Source of the DNA: Bacillota bacterium
GTDB lineage: Bacteria > Bacillota > UBA4882 > UBA8346
DNA: 64,000 nucleotides
Direction of reading: 5' to 3'
NCBI GenBank assembly: GCA_023435225.1
Contig: JAEYRX010000041.1
Span: forward strand, 1 to 64,000
This document shows, one piece after another, positions 50,069 to 59,017 of the stretch (positions are counted from its first letter, which is position 1; each line of letters starts with the position of its first letter). Both the position numbers and the translations under genes were made by a program. The notes below the pieces were generated by a model, which saw only the letters and a program-made list of their open reading frames with translations, was not told where the DNA came from and did no database searches.

Positions 50069-50938
50069 TTAATAGCAGGTTTCCAAAAATCGTTTCTGTA
50101 ATATTTCTTCAGTACAAAAATGATTTAATCGATAATCACTATTACTTGTCGGAAAGTTAGTTTCAAAATAATTGTCAATGATTTTATCAACATCGGCATA
50201 TTCGGTTATATCATTTTCAAGATAAATGGTTGTTAATACCGAAATACATCTTTCTAATTGGTCGTTTTTTAATGGTGGATGTTCTTTCCCAATATTATGT
50301 TTATAACACAAAACAAACCTTTTAATAGTGTAATCTATAAGGCTAGTAGGGGATTTAATTTTCATAATCAATTTCCATTTACTAAAATTTTTATCTGTTG
50401 ATGATAATGAATTTTCTTTATGAAAATTCCCTTTTGTATTTTTTTCAGTATCATTAAAATCAGGATCACTAAGTTCAGTATTACTTCTTATAGTTTTTCT
50501 AGATTCAAGACTATAGTTTTTCGATATTCTAGAATCTAACTTTTCTATATTCAAGCAGTTAAAGCCAATTTTGCCCGGATAGATTATATTGGCTTTTTTA
50601 ATACCTTGCCGAGTTTCTCGGACTAATTCATATTTTCGAAGCTCTTTAAAAGCTTGAACTATAGTATTCACATTATAATTAAGGATTTTTGCTATTTCTT
50701 CACGTTCGAAAAATATAAAAAGCTCTCCTGATTCATTAACCCAACCATTCTTCCGGGAAAGTTCCATTCTATCAAGTAATAAAGAATATACATTTTTCGC
50801 CAACAATGATAAGTTATTATATGGTTCGAAAAATAAGGCTTTAGGTATCCGGAAGTAATTTCCCTCTATCGGTTCATCTTGCCGGTATGCATTGAATATT
50901 AACTGTTTTTCGTGTATATTGGAATTAGAAATTGACAC
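50069..50938 (-). CDS. RepA_N-type replication initiator protein
   Basis: The 289-residue protein begins with the replication-initiator A N-terminal pattern NYFRIPKALFFEPYNNLSLLAKNVYSLLLDRMELSRKNGWVNESGELFIFFEREEIAKIL, a winged-helix region shared by theta-replicating plasmids and ICEs of Bacillota. The C-terminal part is a probable host-specific domain. The start is GTG after AAGGGGGTAAGAAAAT. It indicates that the excised element can replicate as a plasmid. Confidence 0.85.
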   Translation of the reverse strand: MSISNSNIHEKQLIFNAYRQDEPIEGNYFRIPKALFFEPYNNLSLLAKNVYSLLLDRMELSRKNGWVNESGELFIFFEREEIAKILNYNVNTIVQAFKELRKYELVRETRQGIKKANIIYPGKIGFNCLNIEKLDSRISKNYSLESRKTIRSNTELSDPDFNDTEKNTKGNFHKENSLSSTDKNFSKWKLIMKIKSPTSLIDYTIKRFVLCYKHNIGKEHPPLKNDQLERCISVLTTIYLENDITEYADVDKIIDNYFETNFPTSNSDYRLNHFCTEEILQKRFLETCY

Positions 50939-51017
50939 ATTTTCTTACCCCCTTCCGTTCCCCGGATCTGCCGACCGGGGTTTTTGTTTAGCACGAAACG
51001 CCATCTAAAATACATCT

Positions 51018-51230
51018 CTATGCTGTTTTAGGCTCTTGCATTTTCTTTTCTAACCAGGTAATAAAACCACTTTTAACAATCATGAATTTTCGTTCGCCCA
51101 ATTTTATAACAGGAAAGCCGGGTTCTCTGATGTCCTGATAAGCTAACCTTTTACTACGACCGGTTACTGCCATATAATCTTTAATGGAAAATAGGTCCGT
51201 TAAGTCACTAATATTTTTGCTAACAGCCAT
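51018..51230 (-). CDS. excisionase-like helix-turn-helix protein
   Basis: ATG 51230 follows AAAGGAGGCGAAAA. The 70-residue protein has the short HTH pattern LFSIKDYMAVTGRSKRLAYQDIREPGFPVIKLGERKFMI followed by WLEKKMQ. This resembles Tn916-type Xis or AlpA-like regulators. It lies upstream of the initiator gene. Confidence 0.8.
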   Translation of the reverse strand: MAVSKNISDLTDLFSIKDYMAVTGRSKRLAYQDIREPGFPVIKLGERKFMIVKSGFITWLEKKMQEPKTA

Positions 51231-51263
51231 TTTTTCGCCTCCTTTCAAATTTTGATAAATAAA

Positions 51264-51285
51264 AAACCACCCGTTAAGGTGGTTT
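51264..51285 (-). terminator. terminator between HTH gene and 252-aa gene
   Basis: AAACCACC (51264-51271) pairs with GGTGGTTT (51278-51285), with A's on the left that become T's on the minus strand. Confidence 0.8.
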
Positions 51286-51301
51286 AATAAACTCTATTGT
51301 T

Positions 51302-52060
51302 TTATTGTATATATAGAAATTGAATTATAGGGAATTGATAGATATAATTTCGATAATGCCCAAACATTTTTAAATATAATTGAAATCGTTCTTTATGAAT
51401 TCCAAAATCTTTATTAACCTTATAATAAAATAGTAACCAAGCATTAACTAACTCGTATTTTTCTTCTTTTATTTCAATCTTCTTAGGAGTTTTTGAAATC
51501 AAAGAAACAAACTCATTGTAAAAATCGGTTCCGTTTGTTGTAGATGCTATTTCTGCTGTTTCAAAGAACTTTGAAGTTTTCTTACGCTCTTCTCTGTAAT
51601 AATCTATTAATGAATAAAAATCGTCAATTCCTTCTATTTCATGCAATTTATTATTGATTATTCCTAATGCTATTCTTCGCGAAAGCCCTATTTTACTTAA
51701 AGCATTGCCATTATCTTTAAAAAACAAAACAGCGGCCAAAGTATCCGGCCAATCATCACTATATCGGCCTTGCCTTCCTCCTGTTTCGCTTCCTTTTAAA
51801 CCTAATATATCAATCGGGCCATCAATAATTCCTCGCTTAACCCATGTTTTAATTGTTTCTGCACTTACTTCATAATTGTAAGTTTCTTTTAGAATTAATA
51901 ACGCTTCTTTTAAAGTAACCACTTCGAGGTTACCTCCCGGATGTTTAAAAATTATCCAACGTTCTATGCATTCATCGCTAGTTAGATGTCTACCTTCACA
52001 ATATGATATTTTACAATTATTACAACCACGGGCACAAGCTTGCGGTCTTTGCTTATACAT
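51302..52060 (-). CDS. hypothetical protein with an N-terminal cysteine cluster
   Basis: I start at ATG 52060 after TAGGAGTAATGAA. The 252-residue protein opens with ACARGCNNCKISYC, a CxxxCxxCxxxxC-type metal-binding cluster. It is followed by an HTH-like part (TLKEALLILKETYNYEVSAETIKTWVKRGII) and a helical C-terminus rich in Tyr/Phe. It may be a metal-dependent DNA-binding protein or regulator of the element. It is the last gene before attR. Confidence 0.6.
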   Translation of the reverse strand: MYKQRPQACARGCNNCKISYCEGRHLTSDECIERWIIFKHPGGNLEVVTLKEALLILKETYNYEVSAETIKTWVKRGIIDGPIDILGLKGSETGGRQGRYSDDWPDTLAAVLFFKDNGNALSKIGLSRRIALGIINNKLHEIEGIDDFYSLIDYYREERKKTSKFFETAEIASTTNGTDFYNEFVSLISKTPKKIEIKEEKYELVNAWLLFYYKVNKDFGIHKERFQLYLKMFGHYRNYIYQFPIIQFLYIQ

Positions 52061-52384
52061 TTCATTACTCCTAAAAAAGGGCATAATTATTTTATGTATG
52101 GTGGCAAGATTTTTAATTTTTTGCCTCTTAACTCATTTATAGAATATCACATAGGATATTTTAGGTCAATAGGTAATAATAGTTTTCTGTTTGCTTGTTT
52201 TTGGGTTCATTATGTGTAATACCCAGTAGGGTATCTTGACATGTTTTTTGACAACAATCAGAAAGGGAAAAAGGGAAATAAGAGGATACAAAAGGGGAGA
52301 GGCGAAAAGAAAAAACATCCAATTTACGAGGTTTTAGGATACAAAAAGATATTTAAGGAAACGGGAAAAACTCCTATTCCTGTA
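52061..52384. other. intergenic end region of the element
   Basis: No convincing gene is present. A purine-rich tract (52260-52340) is open on the plus strand but would run through the att repeat. GACAACA near 52250 also occurs twice just inside attL (38273 and 38284), which may be integrase arm sites. Confidence 0.4.
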
Positions 52385-52433
52385 ACTCTTAATCAGCGGG
52401 CCATAGGTTCGAGTCCTATGTGGTCCACCAATA
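52385..52433 (+). repeat. attR, 49-bp direct repeat (3' part of tRNA-Lys)
   Basis: This is identical to 38178-38226. It lacks the 5' part of the tRNA, so it is not a functional gene, and it marks the right end of the element. Confidence 0.95.
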
Positions 52434-52442
52434 GAAACGACA

Positions 52443-52471
52443 AGACTTTCTTATTAGGAAAGTCTTTTTTA
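52443..52471 (+). terminator. original tRNA-Lys terminator, displaced by the insertion
   Basis: GACTTTC and GAAAGTC close a TTATTAG loop and are followed by six T's. It lies 10 bases after attR, where the terminator of an uninterrupted tRNA-Lys gene would be. Confidence 0.75.
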
Positions 52472-52505
52472 TTTGATTTTTAACTTGTTAAAATAACATT
52501 CAGAT

Positions 52506-52823
52506 TTACTCATTTAAATAAGAACAACAATAATCAGCAACAGTTTTAACTTTCAATTGAAACTTGGAATTAGCCGTCACTTCAAAGGTATCGCCTGCTT
52601 TAAAAGGCTGCCAGGAGGAGTTACCCGGCAGTAAAACCTCCAGTTCCCCGGCCAGGATCTCCATAATTTCTTTCAGACCGGTCCCGAATTCGTACTCTCC
52701 AGGCATCATAATCCCCAAAGTTTTCTTGGCGCCATCCGGAAATAGCACGGTCCGGCTGGTGACTTTCCCATCGAAATAAACATTTGCAGCTTTAACTATA
52801 CTAACATTTTGAAATTGGTCCAT
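52506..52823 (-). CDS. ppnP: pyrimidine/purine nucleoside phosphorylase PpnP
   Basis: PpnP is a small cupin that phosphorolyses many nucleosides. ATG 52823 follows AAGGAAGTATAGAA. The 105-residue protein has the family pattern VYFDGKVTSRTVLFPDGAKKTLGIMMPGEYEFGTG, GELEVLLPG, and FKAGDTFEVTANSKFQLKV. The frame extends 26 codons upstream without support. It is a host gene next to attR. Confidence 0.9.
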   Translation of the reverse strand: MDQFQNVSIVKAANVYFDGKVTSRTVLFPDGAKKTLGIMMPGEYEFGTGLKEIMEILAGELEVLLPGNSSWQPFKAGDTFEVTANSKFQLKVKTVADYCCSYLNE

Positions 52824-53020
52824 TTCTATACTTCCTTTTATAAAATTCAATATGGTAAAACTATTGGCTTTATTATAAATGATTTGGTAAGGCAATGGCA
52901 AGCATTAAACCTGATTAAAAAAATAAGTATTTGTATGTACTCCAAAATACACCTTTCGACCGATGCTGTTTTTGGGTAAAACAGTTATGATTAAAGAAAA
53001 AGATGAATGAGGTGTTACAT

Positions 53021-53923
53021 ATGAAGATCAGCTTTAAATCAGTCTTTATTTTGTTATTACAAATCATTGGTTTAACTGTTGCATTATATATCTGCCATGG
53101 TATTGGTAGCAGCTTAATCGGAAACAACATGGATATCCCTCCAATACCAATTGATATGCAGTCCAAAGTAGCCTTGGCCTGGCTGGGAATTTGCTTTTTA
53201 AATTCGTTGGCGCTGGTTTACCCTATTTCACGTTCCACCTGGCATGGTTGGAAGTTGATGCTGGCAGTGGCAGGGATTTATTTCGGTATTTCCAGCTTAT
53301 TATCGCAGATAGAGTCGCTGGTATTCCTAAAATACTTAGTACATAAGATGACCGTACCGACCATAAAGATCCTCTTATTTCAGAGCGCTCTTTCCACCTG
53401 TTTATTTGCCCCCTTGGCGGTATTGATTATGGGTAAAATACGGAAATCAAATTTCGCACAAGTTGGTAGAAAGCTGAATATGCCTTGGCAGGAATGGTTT
53501 TGGAAGCTGGGGGTTATCGGTGTTTGTTATTATATCATCTATTTCAGTTTCGGCTTTTTGGTGGCATGGCAAAGCCCGGCGGTTAGAGAATATTATGCCG
53601 GTATGAGCGCTCCGTTATGGCTGATTCCTTTGTTGCAAATGGGACGATCATTAATTTGGGCCGGTTTGGCCGTGATAGTAATTAAAATGATGAAGGGCGC
53701 TTGGTGGGAATCAGGCTTAGCAGTGGCATTATTGTATTCGATATTAATGAGTTCAGTATTATTATTACCATACAATCCAATCATGCCTCCAGCTGTCGCT
53801 GCCGTTCATTTTAGAGAGACATTAAGCTCGAACTTTATTTTCGGCTGGTTGGTGGTTTGGGTACTGAACATGGGGCAAAAGATCCCGTCTGCGGGTTCTT
53901 TAGCTGAAACAAATGCAAACTGA
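53021..53923 (+). CDS. polytopic membrane protein, unknown function
   Basis: ATG 53021 follows TGAGGTGTTACAT. The 300-residue protein has about seven or eight membrane segments (VFILLLQIIGLTVALYI, ALAWLGICFLNSLALVY, LMLAVAGIYFGISSLL, LFQSALSTCLFAPLAVLIM, KLGVIGVCYYIIYFSFGFLV, MGRSLIWAGLAVIVIKMM and others). No transporter or CPBP motif is certain. It is convergent with the large regulator at 53941, 17 bp away. Confidence 0.65.
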   Translation: MKISFKSVFILLLQIIGLTVALYICHGIGSSLIGNNMDIPPIPIDMQSKVALAWLGICFLNSLALVYPISRSTWHGWKLMLAVAGIYFGISSLLSQIESLVFLKYLVHKMTVPTIKILLFQSALSTCLFAPLAVLIMGKIRKSNFAQVGRKLNMPWQEWFWKLGVIGVCYYIIYFSFGFLVAWQSPAVREYYAGMSAPLWLIPLLQMGRSLIWAGLAVIVIKMMKGAWWESGLAVALLYSILMSSVLLLPYNPIMPPAVAAVHFRETLSSNFIFGWLVVWVLNMGQKIPSAGSLAETNAN

Positions 53924-53940
53924 AATACGATAATTGTTTT

Positions 53941-56900
53941 TTATTCATCTCCCTTACATAATTCATAATAAAGTTTGGTAATCTCCGGAGCCGGTTCCAG
54001 GCCTAAATCTTCATTTAAATTGGATTTTAGTTGTTGATATTGGCGGATGACGGTCGACCGGTCACCTAGACCGGCGTAAGCGGAGATTAATAGACTGAAA
54101 ATTTCTTCGCGTAAGGGATTTAGATCAGCTAAAGGCTGTAAAAGTTGAACCATCTTTAGATGTTCCTGATGTTTGAGGTAAAATTTGCCCAGACGGATGG
54201 CGGATTCTAAATGAAGTCGGCGCAAATGTTCCCGCTCCGAGTAGACCCAAGGGTAATCCAACTGGATTAAGTAATCACCATGATAGAGAGTTATGGCTTC
54301 CTCAAGTAAATTAACGTTGCTGGTTCCGAGACATTTCTCTTTTGAACTTTTGCTTAATAAATCTAGAAAACGATTACGGTCGCTTGAATAAGCCGTAGTA
54401 AGCAACCGGCAGGTTTTTGCGGCATAGGTTACTATTTCCGAGTTAGGATCGGTTTGAATCACTTGCCTTAACCAGTGCAGGGTTGTGTAAAAATGATTCA
54501 TGGCCTTTTCCAATGGTAAATCAGGCCAGAGGTCCTCTAGTATTTGGTTTATATATACCGGTTGACCTTGATGAGCCAGATACAATAAAAGATCCCGGGA
54601 CTTGGTAAAACGCCATTTAATATTGGTAATATCCTGCTGATTTAATACAATACGGACGGGACCCAAGATTTCGATATGGAGAGCAGGCATGGCAGATGAG
54701 GGGGAGAGATCGTGAGCCTCCCTTTTCATCACCGGATTAGTTTTGGGGGCCGGTCTTGGCTTATGATTGGGATGAGCTATGTTTTTCTTATCTGTTTCAA
54801 GTGAAATATCCGAACTGGAAGTGCATTGTTTCACCAATTTACGTATCTTTAGATCCGGATCGGTTGCTAACAATTGTAACACCTGGTTAGCGGCGATATT
54901 GTTGATTTGTGATAAAGGAAAGATAATGCGGATGCGGATCTCCGGGTTGGGGTGGTTTGATAGTTCCGTTAATAGTGGTAGACCCCGTTCCTCCAACAAT
55001 ACCAAAACCCGTTGAATAAAAGGGATTTGAACTGCGTTTTCCAATCCGAACTGAATAATTGGGAATAAATTATCAACCATAAAAACATACATCTGCTCAA
55101 AGTGTTTACCGGCTGAATAATCCAAGAACTTTTGGGCATACCGAGCCGCCTCTGCCATATCTCCGGTAGAGTACTTTATGGAAGCCAACAGAAAATAAGA
55201 ATAATTCAACGCTTTCGCAAATTCAATATCTGATTTCAAGGCATCCAGCAGGACTGTTTCCGCCTCTTTGAATTGACCTGCGAGTAACAAAACCAGTCCG
55301 TAAAACATTTGGTTCATCAGCAAAGCGACACCGGATTCGGGCTTGGAGTCGGTTAAAACCTGCTCCATAATGACCCGGGCTTCCGCCAAACGGCCTTGCA
55401 GCGCCCTGATCCGTCCTAAATTCACTTTAAGCACGATCAAAAAGAAGCGTTCCCCGCCAATCTCCGAAATTAATTGAATCCCTTTCCGATAAACAGTTTC
55501 AGCCTGTTCTAATTCTCCAATATCAGTATAGATGCAGCTTAGTTGATAATAATCCGGTATCAGCGATTCAAATAGCCCGTTCTTTTCCTTGGTGGCGATA
55601 CTGTTTTCGAGATATGCAAAAGCCCGGCCCAGATCTCCTAACTCTTGATACAGGAAAGGGGTAAAATCGGGGAAATAATTCGGTAAAATGCCGCCGGGAG
55701 ACAGCCGGGCAGCTTTTTCATAATACTCCAGGGCTTTCATGGTTTGACCCAACATATAATAAGTCCATCCGAGTCCTTCCAGGAAATGGGCGGTAATCCA
55801 GGAATCATCATGCTCGGCGACGACCTGTAATCCTTTAAGTAATAAATCTTCAGCCTGTCGGAGCCGGCCCATGCGAATGAAAAGAAGGGCTTTTTCCAAT
55901 GGCAATTCGAAACGAAACACCGGCTCCGACTGTTGCAAAATCGGATAAGCTTCAGCCAGCAAATTCAGACTCTCTTGATAGCAGCCGTTACGGTTCAAGA
56001 TCTTGGCCTGTAAAAATTGACATTCGGCGATACCGACCTCATTTCGGCTAGCGGTAAACCCGGCCATTGATTTATTGATCCAGTTTTCAGCTTCTGTGAG
56101 TTTGCCCCGGTAGACGGAAATTTTGGCTTGGAACAGCGATAACCATTCATCGGCGGTAATTTGCCCCTGGTCCAATAGTCCCAGCCAACGTTCCACCGTT
56201 TGCCAACGTCTTTGCCGGAAAGCCTGCCTGCCTGCTTTTTCCAATAAAGCGACTAAATCTTGACCACTTCCGGCAGCGGCAAAATATTCAATGGCTTGGT
56301 CCCAATCTTCATTTTGCCGGGCAATTTCTCCCGCCTTCCGTAATAAATGGTTTTTACGCGGACCAAGCCGTTCCAGCAGAAAATCGCGAAACAACTGGTG
56401 GTAACGGTAAGCTTTACTTTGCCCGGCCAAGGGGATTAATAATAACTGCTGTTTCTCCAAGTGTTCCAAGATGCTCCGGGAGTCGCTCCGTTCCAATAAC
56501 GAATCGCAGATTTCCGGGGTGATGGTTTCCAGAACTGCAGTTGCTACCAGGAACTCGCTGATCCCCTCCGGCTGCCGATCCAAAACCTCATTGGCCAGAT
56601 AGTTATAGATATATTCCACTTCTCTTGATTGAAACGTACTCTTCTTTTCAATGGCAGAAGCGGTTAACAGCTTGAAGGCGGCCGGCCATCCATCGGTTTT
56701 AGCGATTAGCGAATCAACCTCTTCTTCAGAAAGGGAAAGTCGCCTTTTAGTGATAAATTCATTGGCTTCCTTCCCGGTAAATCGGAGGGTATCGCTATAA
56801 ATCAACTCTACTTCCCCGGCTACTTGATAACGTGCGAAATTCAACGGGGGCGAAATGCGACTGGTAATGATCACGCGGATACCGGCGGGAAGGTGTTCAA

Positions 56901-57351
56901 GCAGTTCCTGAATAAACTGATGGATGACCGGTTCCAGAATCACATGGTAATCATCTAAAATCAGAACTAAATCTTGGTTCGAAAGATTTGCCAGTTCATT
57001 AATAAGTGAAACCACAATTAGGCGTAATGATGAGGTGATATTGCTTTGCAATAACAATTGCAGCGTTTCCGTTCCAAAACCGGGGAAATGACGCCCGATT
57101 CCGGTTATCAAATATTGGACAAAAACCGCCGGATCGTTATCGTAACGGTCCAGTTGATACCAGACAAACGGAGAATTGAGAGTATTGACGTATTGAAGGG
57201 TAGATATGGTTTTACCATATCCGGCCGGTGCCGTTAAAATAATTAACTTTGCCGCTATATTTTGGGAAAAACACTCCAAAAGGCGGGGACGCTCTACTAA
57301 TTCACCGCTGAGCCGGGGAGGTAAGAGTTTGGTGATCATTACTTGTGACAT
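53941..57351 (-). CDS. MalT-like STAND ATPase fused to a BTAD (SARP-type) DNA-binding region
   Basis: I start at ATG 57351 behind GGAGGCGACGCTA; 1136 residues. N-terminal signalling ATPase: TKLLPPRLSGELVERPRLL opening, Walker A APAGYGKTIST, Walker B LVLILDDYHVI, TSRISPP, then a winged region and long TPR array (about 370-830). A short HEAT-like segment (ELSNHPNPEIRIRIIFPL) precedes a low-complexity linker near 880. The C-terminus is a SARP-like winged helix (LHIEILGPVRIVLNQQDI...) plus a bacterial transcriptional activation domain, not the LuxR HTH of classical MalT. It would bind an inducer and activate nearby genes, plausibly the divergent exported-protein cluster at 57602. Confidence 0.85.
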   Translation of the reverse strand: MSQVMITKLLPPRLSGELVERPRLLECFSQNIAAKLIILTAPAGYGKTISTLQYVNTLNSPFVWYQLDRYDNDPAVFVQYLITGIGRHFPGFGTETLQLLLQSNITSSLRLIVVSLINELANLSNQDLVLILDDYHVILEPVIHQFIQELLEHLPAGIRVIITSRISPPLNFARYQVAGEVELIYSDTLRFTGKEANEFITKRRLSLSEEEVDSLIAKTDGWPAAFKLLTASAIEKKSTFQSREVEYIYNYLANEVLDRQPEGISEFLVATAVLETITPEICDSLLERSDSRSILEHLEKQQLLLIPLAGQSKAYRYHQLFRDFLLERLGPRKNHLLRKAGEIARQNEDWDQAIEYFAAAGSGQDLVALLEKAGRQAFRQRRWQTVERWLGLLDQGQITADEWLSLFQAKISVYRGKLTEAENWINKSMAGFTASRNEVGIAECQFLQAKILNRNGCYQESLNLLAEAYPILQQSEPVFRFELPLEKALLFIRMGRLRQAEDLLLKGLQVVAEHDDSWITAHFLEGLGWTYYMLGQTMKALEYYEKAARLSPGGILPNYFPDFTPFLYQELGDLGRAFAYLENSIATKEKNGLFESLIPDYYQLSCIYTDIGELEQAETVYRKGIQLISEIGGERFFLIVLKVNLGRIRALQGRLAEARVIMEQVLTDSKPESGVALLMNQMFYGLVLLLAGQFKEAETVLLDALKSDIEFAKALNYSYFLLASIKYSTGDMAEAARYAQKFLDYSAGKHFEQMYVFMVDNLFPIIQFGLENAVQIPFIQRVLVLLEERGLPLLTELSNHPNPEIRIRIIFPLSQINNIAANQVLQLLATDPDLKIRKLVKQCTSSSDISLETDKKNIAHPNHKPRPAPKTNPVMKREAHDLSPSSAMPALHIEILGPVRIVLNQQDITNIKWRFTKSRDLLLYLAHQGQPVYINQILEDLWPDLPLEKAMNHFYTTLHWLRQVIQTDPNSEIVTYAAKTCRLLTTAYSSDRNRFLDLLSKSSKEKCLGTSNVNLLEEAITLYHGDYLIQLDYPWVYSEREHLRRLHLESAIRLGKFYLKHQEHLKMVQLLQPLADLNPLREEIFSLLISAYAGLGDRSTVIRQYQQLKSNLNEDLGLEPAPEITKLYYELCKGDE

Positions 57352-57601
57352 TAGCGTCGCCTCCGTGAAAGTGGCATATTCTTCATTTATTATAACATGC
57401 AATACCGGATGACTGAAATGACCATGATAAGAATTTGATAAGAATTATTTTGGAGTTCCTTGCAGGTTGATGAAATCGGAGCCATACTCCGTATGCTGTA
57501 TATCAACCGCTGGCATAGAAGAATATTGCAAAGTTTTTGAAAAGATTTTGATGAGAATTATTTGGTTTAATTAAGATGAGTAATTACAAGGAGAAATCAT
57601 C

Positions 57602-58006
57602 ATGAAAAGCAAGACTGCTTTATCTGCCGTTCCTAATGAAAGCCTTTTCGGAAAATACCTCACCGTAGATGACGTTGAAAAAGTTACCGGCCTGAAAGGG
57701 ATCTCCAGAAAAGAAGTTGCGCTGACCCTGGAGTTTTATAACGGCAATGAAAAAATTCTAGAAGCGAGGTTTGATAGTCCGAATTTTTTCAAGTATGAGG
57801 TTGAAAAAAATCAGACTTATTATGTTGAGGTTCCGGGAATAGGAGAGCGGGCTGGTCTGGCTATTCCCGGCACACCTTACCGGCTCACCTTTCTGCAAGG
57901 CAAGTTTTGCGTCATGCTCCAAACTCCGCTGGAAGGAGGGAAGACCCTGTTAAGTATTGATCAGTTGATAGCTATCGGTAAGATTTTAGTGGAACGGTTG
58001 CAATAA
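57602..58006 (+). CDS. cytoplasmic-looking paralogue of an exported family, 134 aa
   Basis: The protein has no signal peptide. It aligns throughout with the next gene's product: LFGKYLTVDDVEKVTGLKG, RKEVALTLEFYN, EARFDSPNFFKYEV, PGIGERAG and TPYRLTFLQGKFCVMLQTP. No family is recognised. ATG has GGAGAAATCATC. The pair is a tandem duplication. It is unclear whether loss of the signal is real; no extension upstream supplies one. Confidence 0.7.
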   Translation: MKSKTALSAVPNESLFGKYLTVDDVEKVTGLKGISRKEVALTLEFYNGNEKILEARFDSPNFFKYEVEKNQTYYVEVPGIGERAGLAIPGTPYRLTFLQGKFCVMLQTPLEGGKTLLSIDQLIAIGKILVERLQ

Positions 58007-58140
58007 AGACAAGGAATTCAGTAGTCAGGAACCAGCATAAAATCTAAAAGTTTTTGGCTTCGGAGCATCAACAAAGACCTACTGACTCCTGAATTCTGGC
58101 TCCTAACTACTTTTCAATCAAAAAAAAGGAGGAATTTTAG
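58007..58140. repeat. imperfect inverted repeat between the tandem paralogues
   Basis: The segment gaattcagtagtcagg near 58015 pairs imperfectly with cctactgactcctgaattc near 58077-58096. It is a palindromic intergenic repeat of the 'actgactcctgaattc' kind. Confidence 0.5.
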
Positions 58141-58587
58141 ATGAAACGTTTTTTGCTAATAGCTTTAATAATAGTCTCTTTGATAGTATCCTCGGTGGCG
58201 TCTTTGGCCGCCGGTAGTTCTAGCCTATATGGTAAATACCTGACCGTGGCCGATGTTGAAAAAGTCACCGGCCTCAAGGGCGTTACCAGGAAAGAGGTTG
58301 CCCTCACCCTGGAATTTTACAACGCTAAAAATGAAAAAATCATCGAAGCCCGCTTCTATGGTCCCGACTTTTATAAAGAAGAGGTCGACGAGAATAAAAA
58401 ATACTATACTCCGATCAGCGGTATTGGAGAAAAAGCTGCTTATACTCTGGGCGACACGCCTTACCGTTTGACTTTCGCGAAAGGGAAATTCTCCGTGATG
58501 GTCCAGACTCCGTTTCAAAGCGCCAAAGACCCTAAAAATAAAGACTTTTTAATCACTATTTGTAAGATTATCGCGGGACGGCTGTAA
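58141..58587 (+). CDS. exported paralogue, 148 aa
   Basis: The N-terminus MKRFLLIALIIVSLIVSSVA is a signal peptide with cleavage near SLAAG. The rest matches the preceding gene's product at roughly half of positions (LYGKYLTVADVEKVTGLKG, RKEVALTLEFYNAKNEK, TPYRLTFAKGKFSVMVQTP). Function is unknown. ATG follows AAAGGAGGAATTTTAG. Confidence 0.75.
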   Translation: MKRFLLIALIIVSLIVSSVASLAAGSSSLYGKYLTVADVEKVTGLKGVTRKEVALTLEFYNAKNEKIIEARFYGPDFYKEEVDENKKYYTPISGIGEKAAYTLGDTPYRLTFAKGKFSVMVQTPFQSAKDPKNKDFLITICKIIAGRL

Positions 58588-58599
58588 ATACAAGCTTTT

Positions 58600-58675
58600 T
58601 TTCACCATGAAGGACATGAAGAACATAAAGATAAAAACACTTCAAGCCCTTCAAACTCTTCATGGTAGATTAATC
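58600..58675. repeat. palindromic 'accatgaaggacatgaag' repeat
   Basis: ttcaccatgaaggacatgaag pairs imperfectly with cttcaaactcttcatggt. It is of the same kind as the ACCACAGAG repeats and lies between the paralogue and a pseudogene. Confidence 0.5.
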
Positions 58676-58680
58676 TTTAT

Positions 58681-58962
58681 GTATTTAATCCTGCCTATCC
58701 CGGTAAAGGCGCTAAATTTGAAACGAAAGAATTTGGATCCGGTAATGCAAACGGGTATGATTGCAAGCTGATTCAGTACAGTTTTAAAGACTATGAAGGC
58801 GCCGTCGTCCAATAGTTTGCATCCAAATTAAACATGCAGGTCCGGATTGAGGTGAAAAGCAAAGCAGGGGCGATGATGCAGATAATCGACTACACCCATA
58901 TTAAGATTGGGACACAGCCGGATTCACTGTTTGAGATTCCGGCGGGGTTTAAAAAAGAGTAG
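58681..58962 (+). pseudogene. remnant of a DUF4412-like secreted protein
   Basis: The frame reads FNPAYPGKGAKFETKEFGSG...IQYSFKDYEGAVVQ, then an in-frame TAG at 58813-58815, then FASKLNMQVRIEVKSKAG...THIKIGTQPDSLFEIPAGFKK and a stop. The ending (I..G.QPDSLFEIPAG..K) is characteristic of DUF4412-type proteins. The 5' end is missing and the amber stop interrupts it, so it is decayed. Confidence 0.6.
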
Positions 58963-59017
58963 TCTATCAAAACCAGTAAATAAACCAATAAAATATTATA
59001 AATTGGAGAGTTGGATA

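Noticed and set aside
52241..52483. 80-codon open frame crossing attR
   Set aside because: It passes through the tRNA-derived att repeat and the displaced terminator, has no ribosome site and is low-complexity Lys/Gly-rich.
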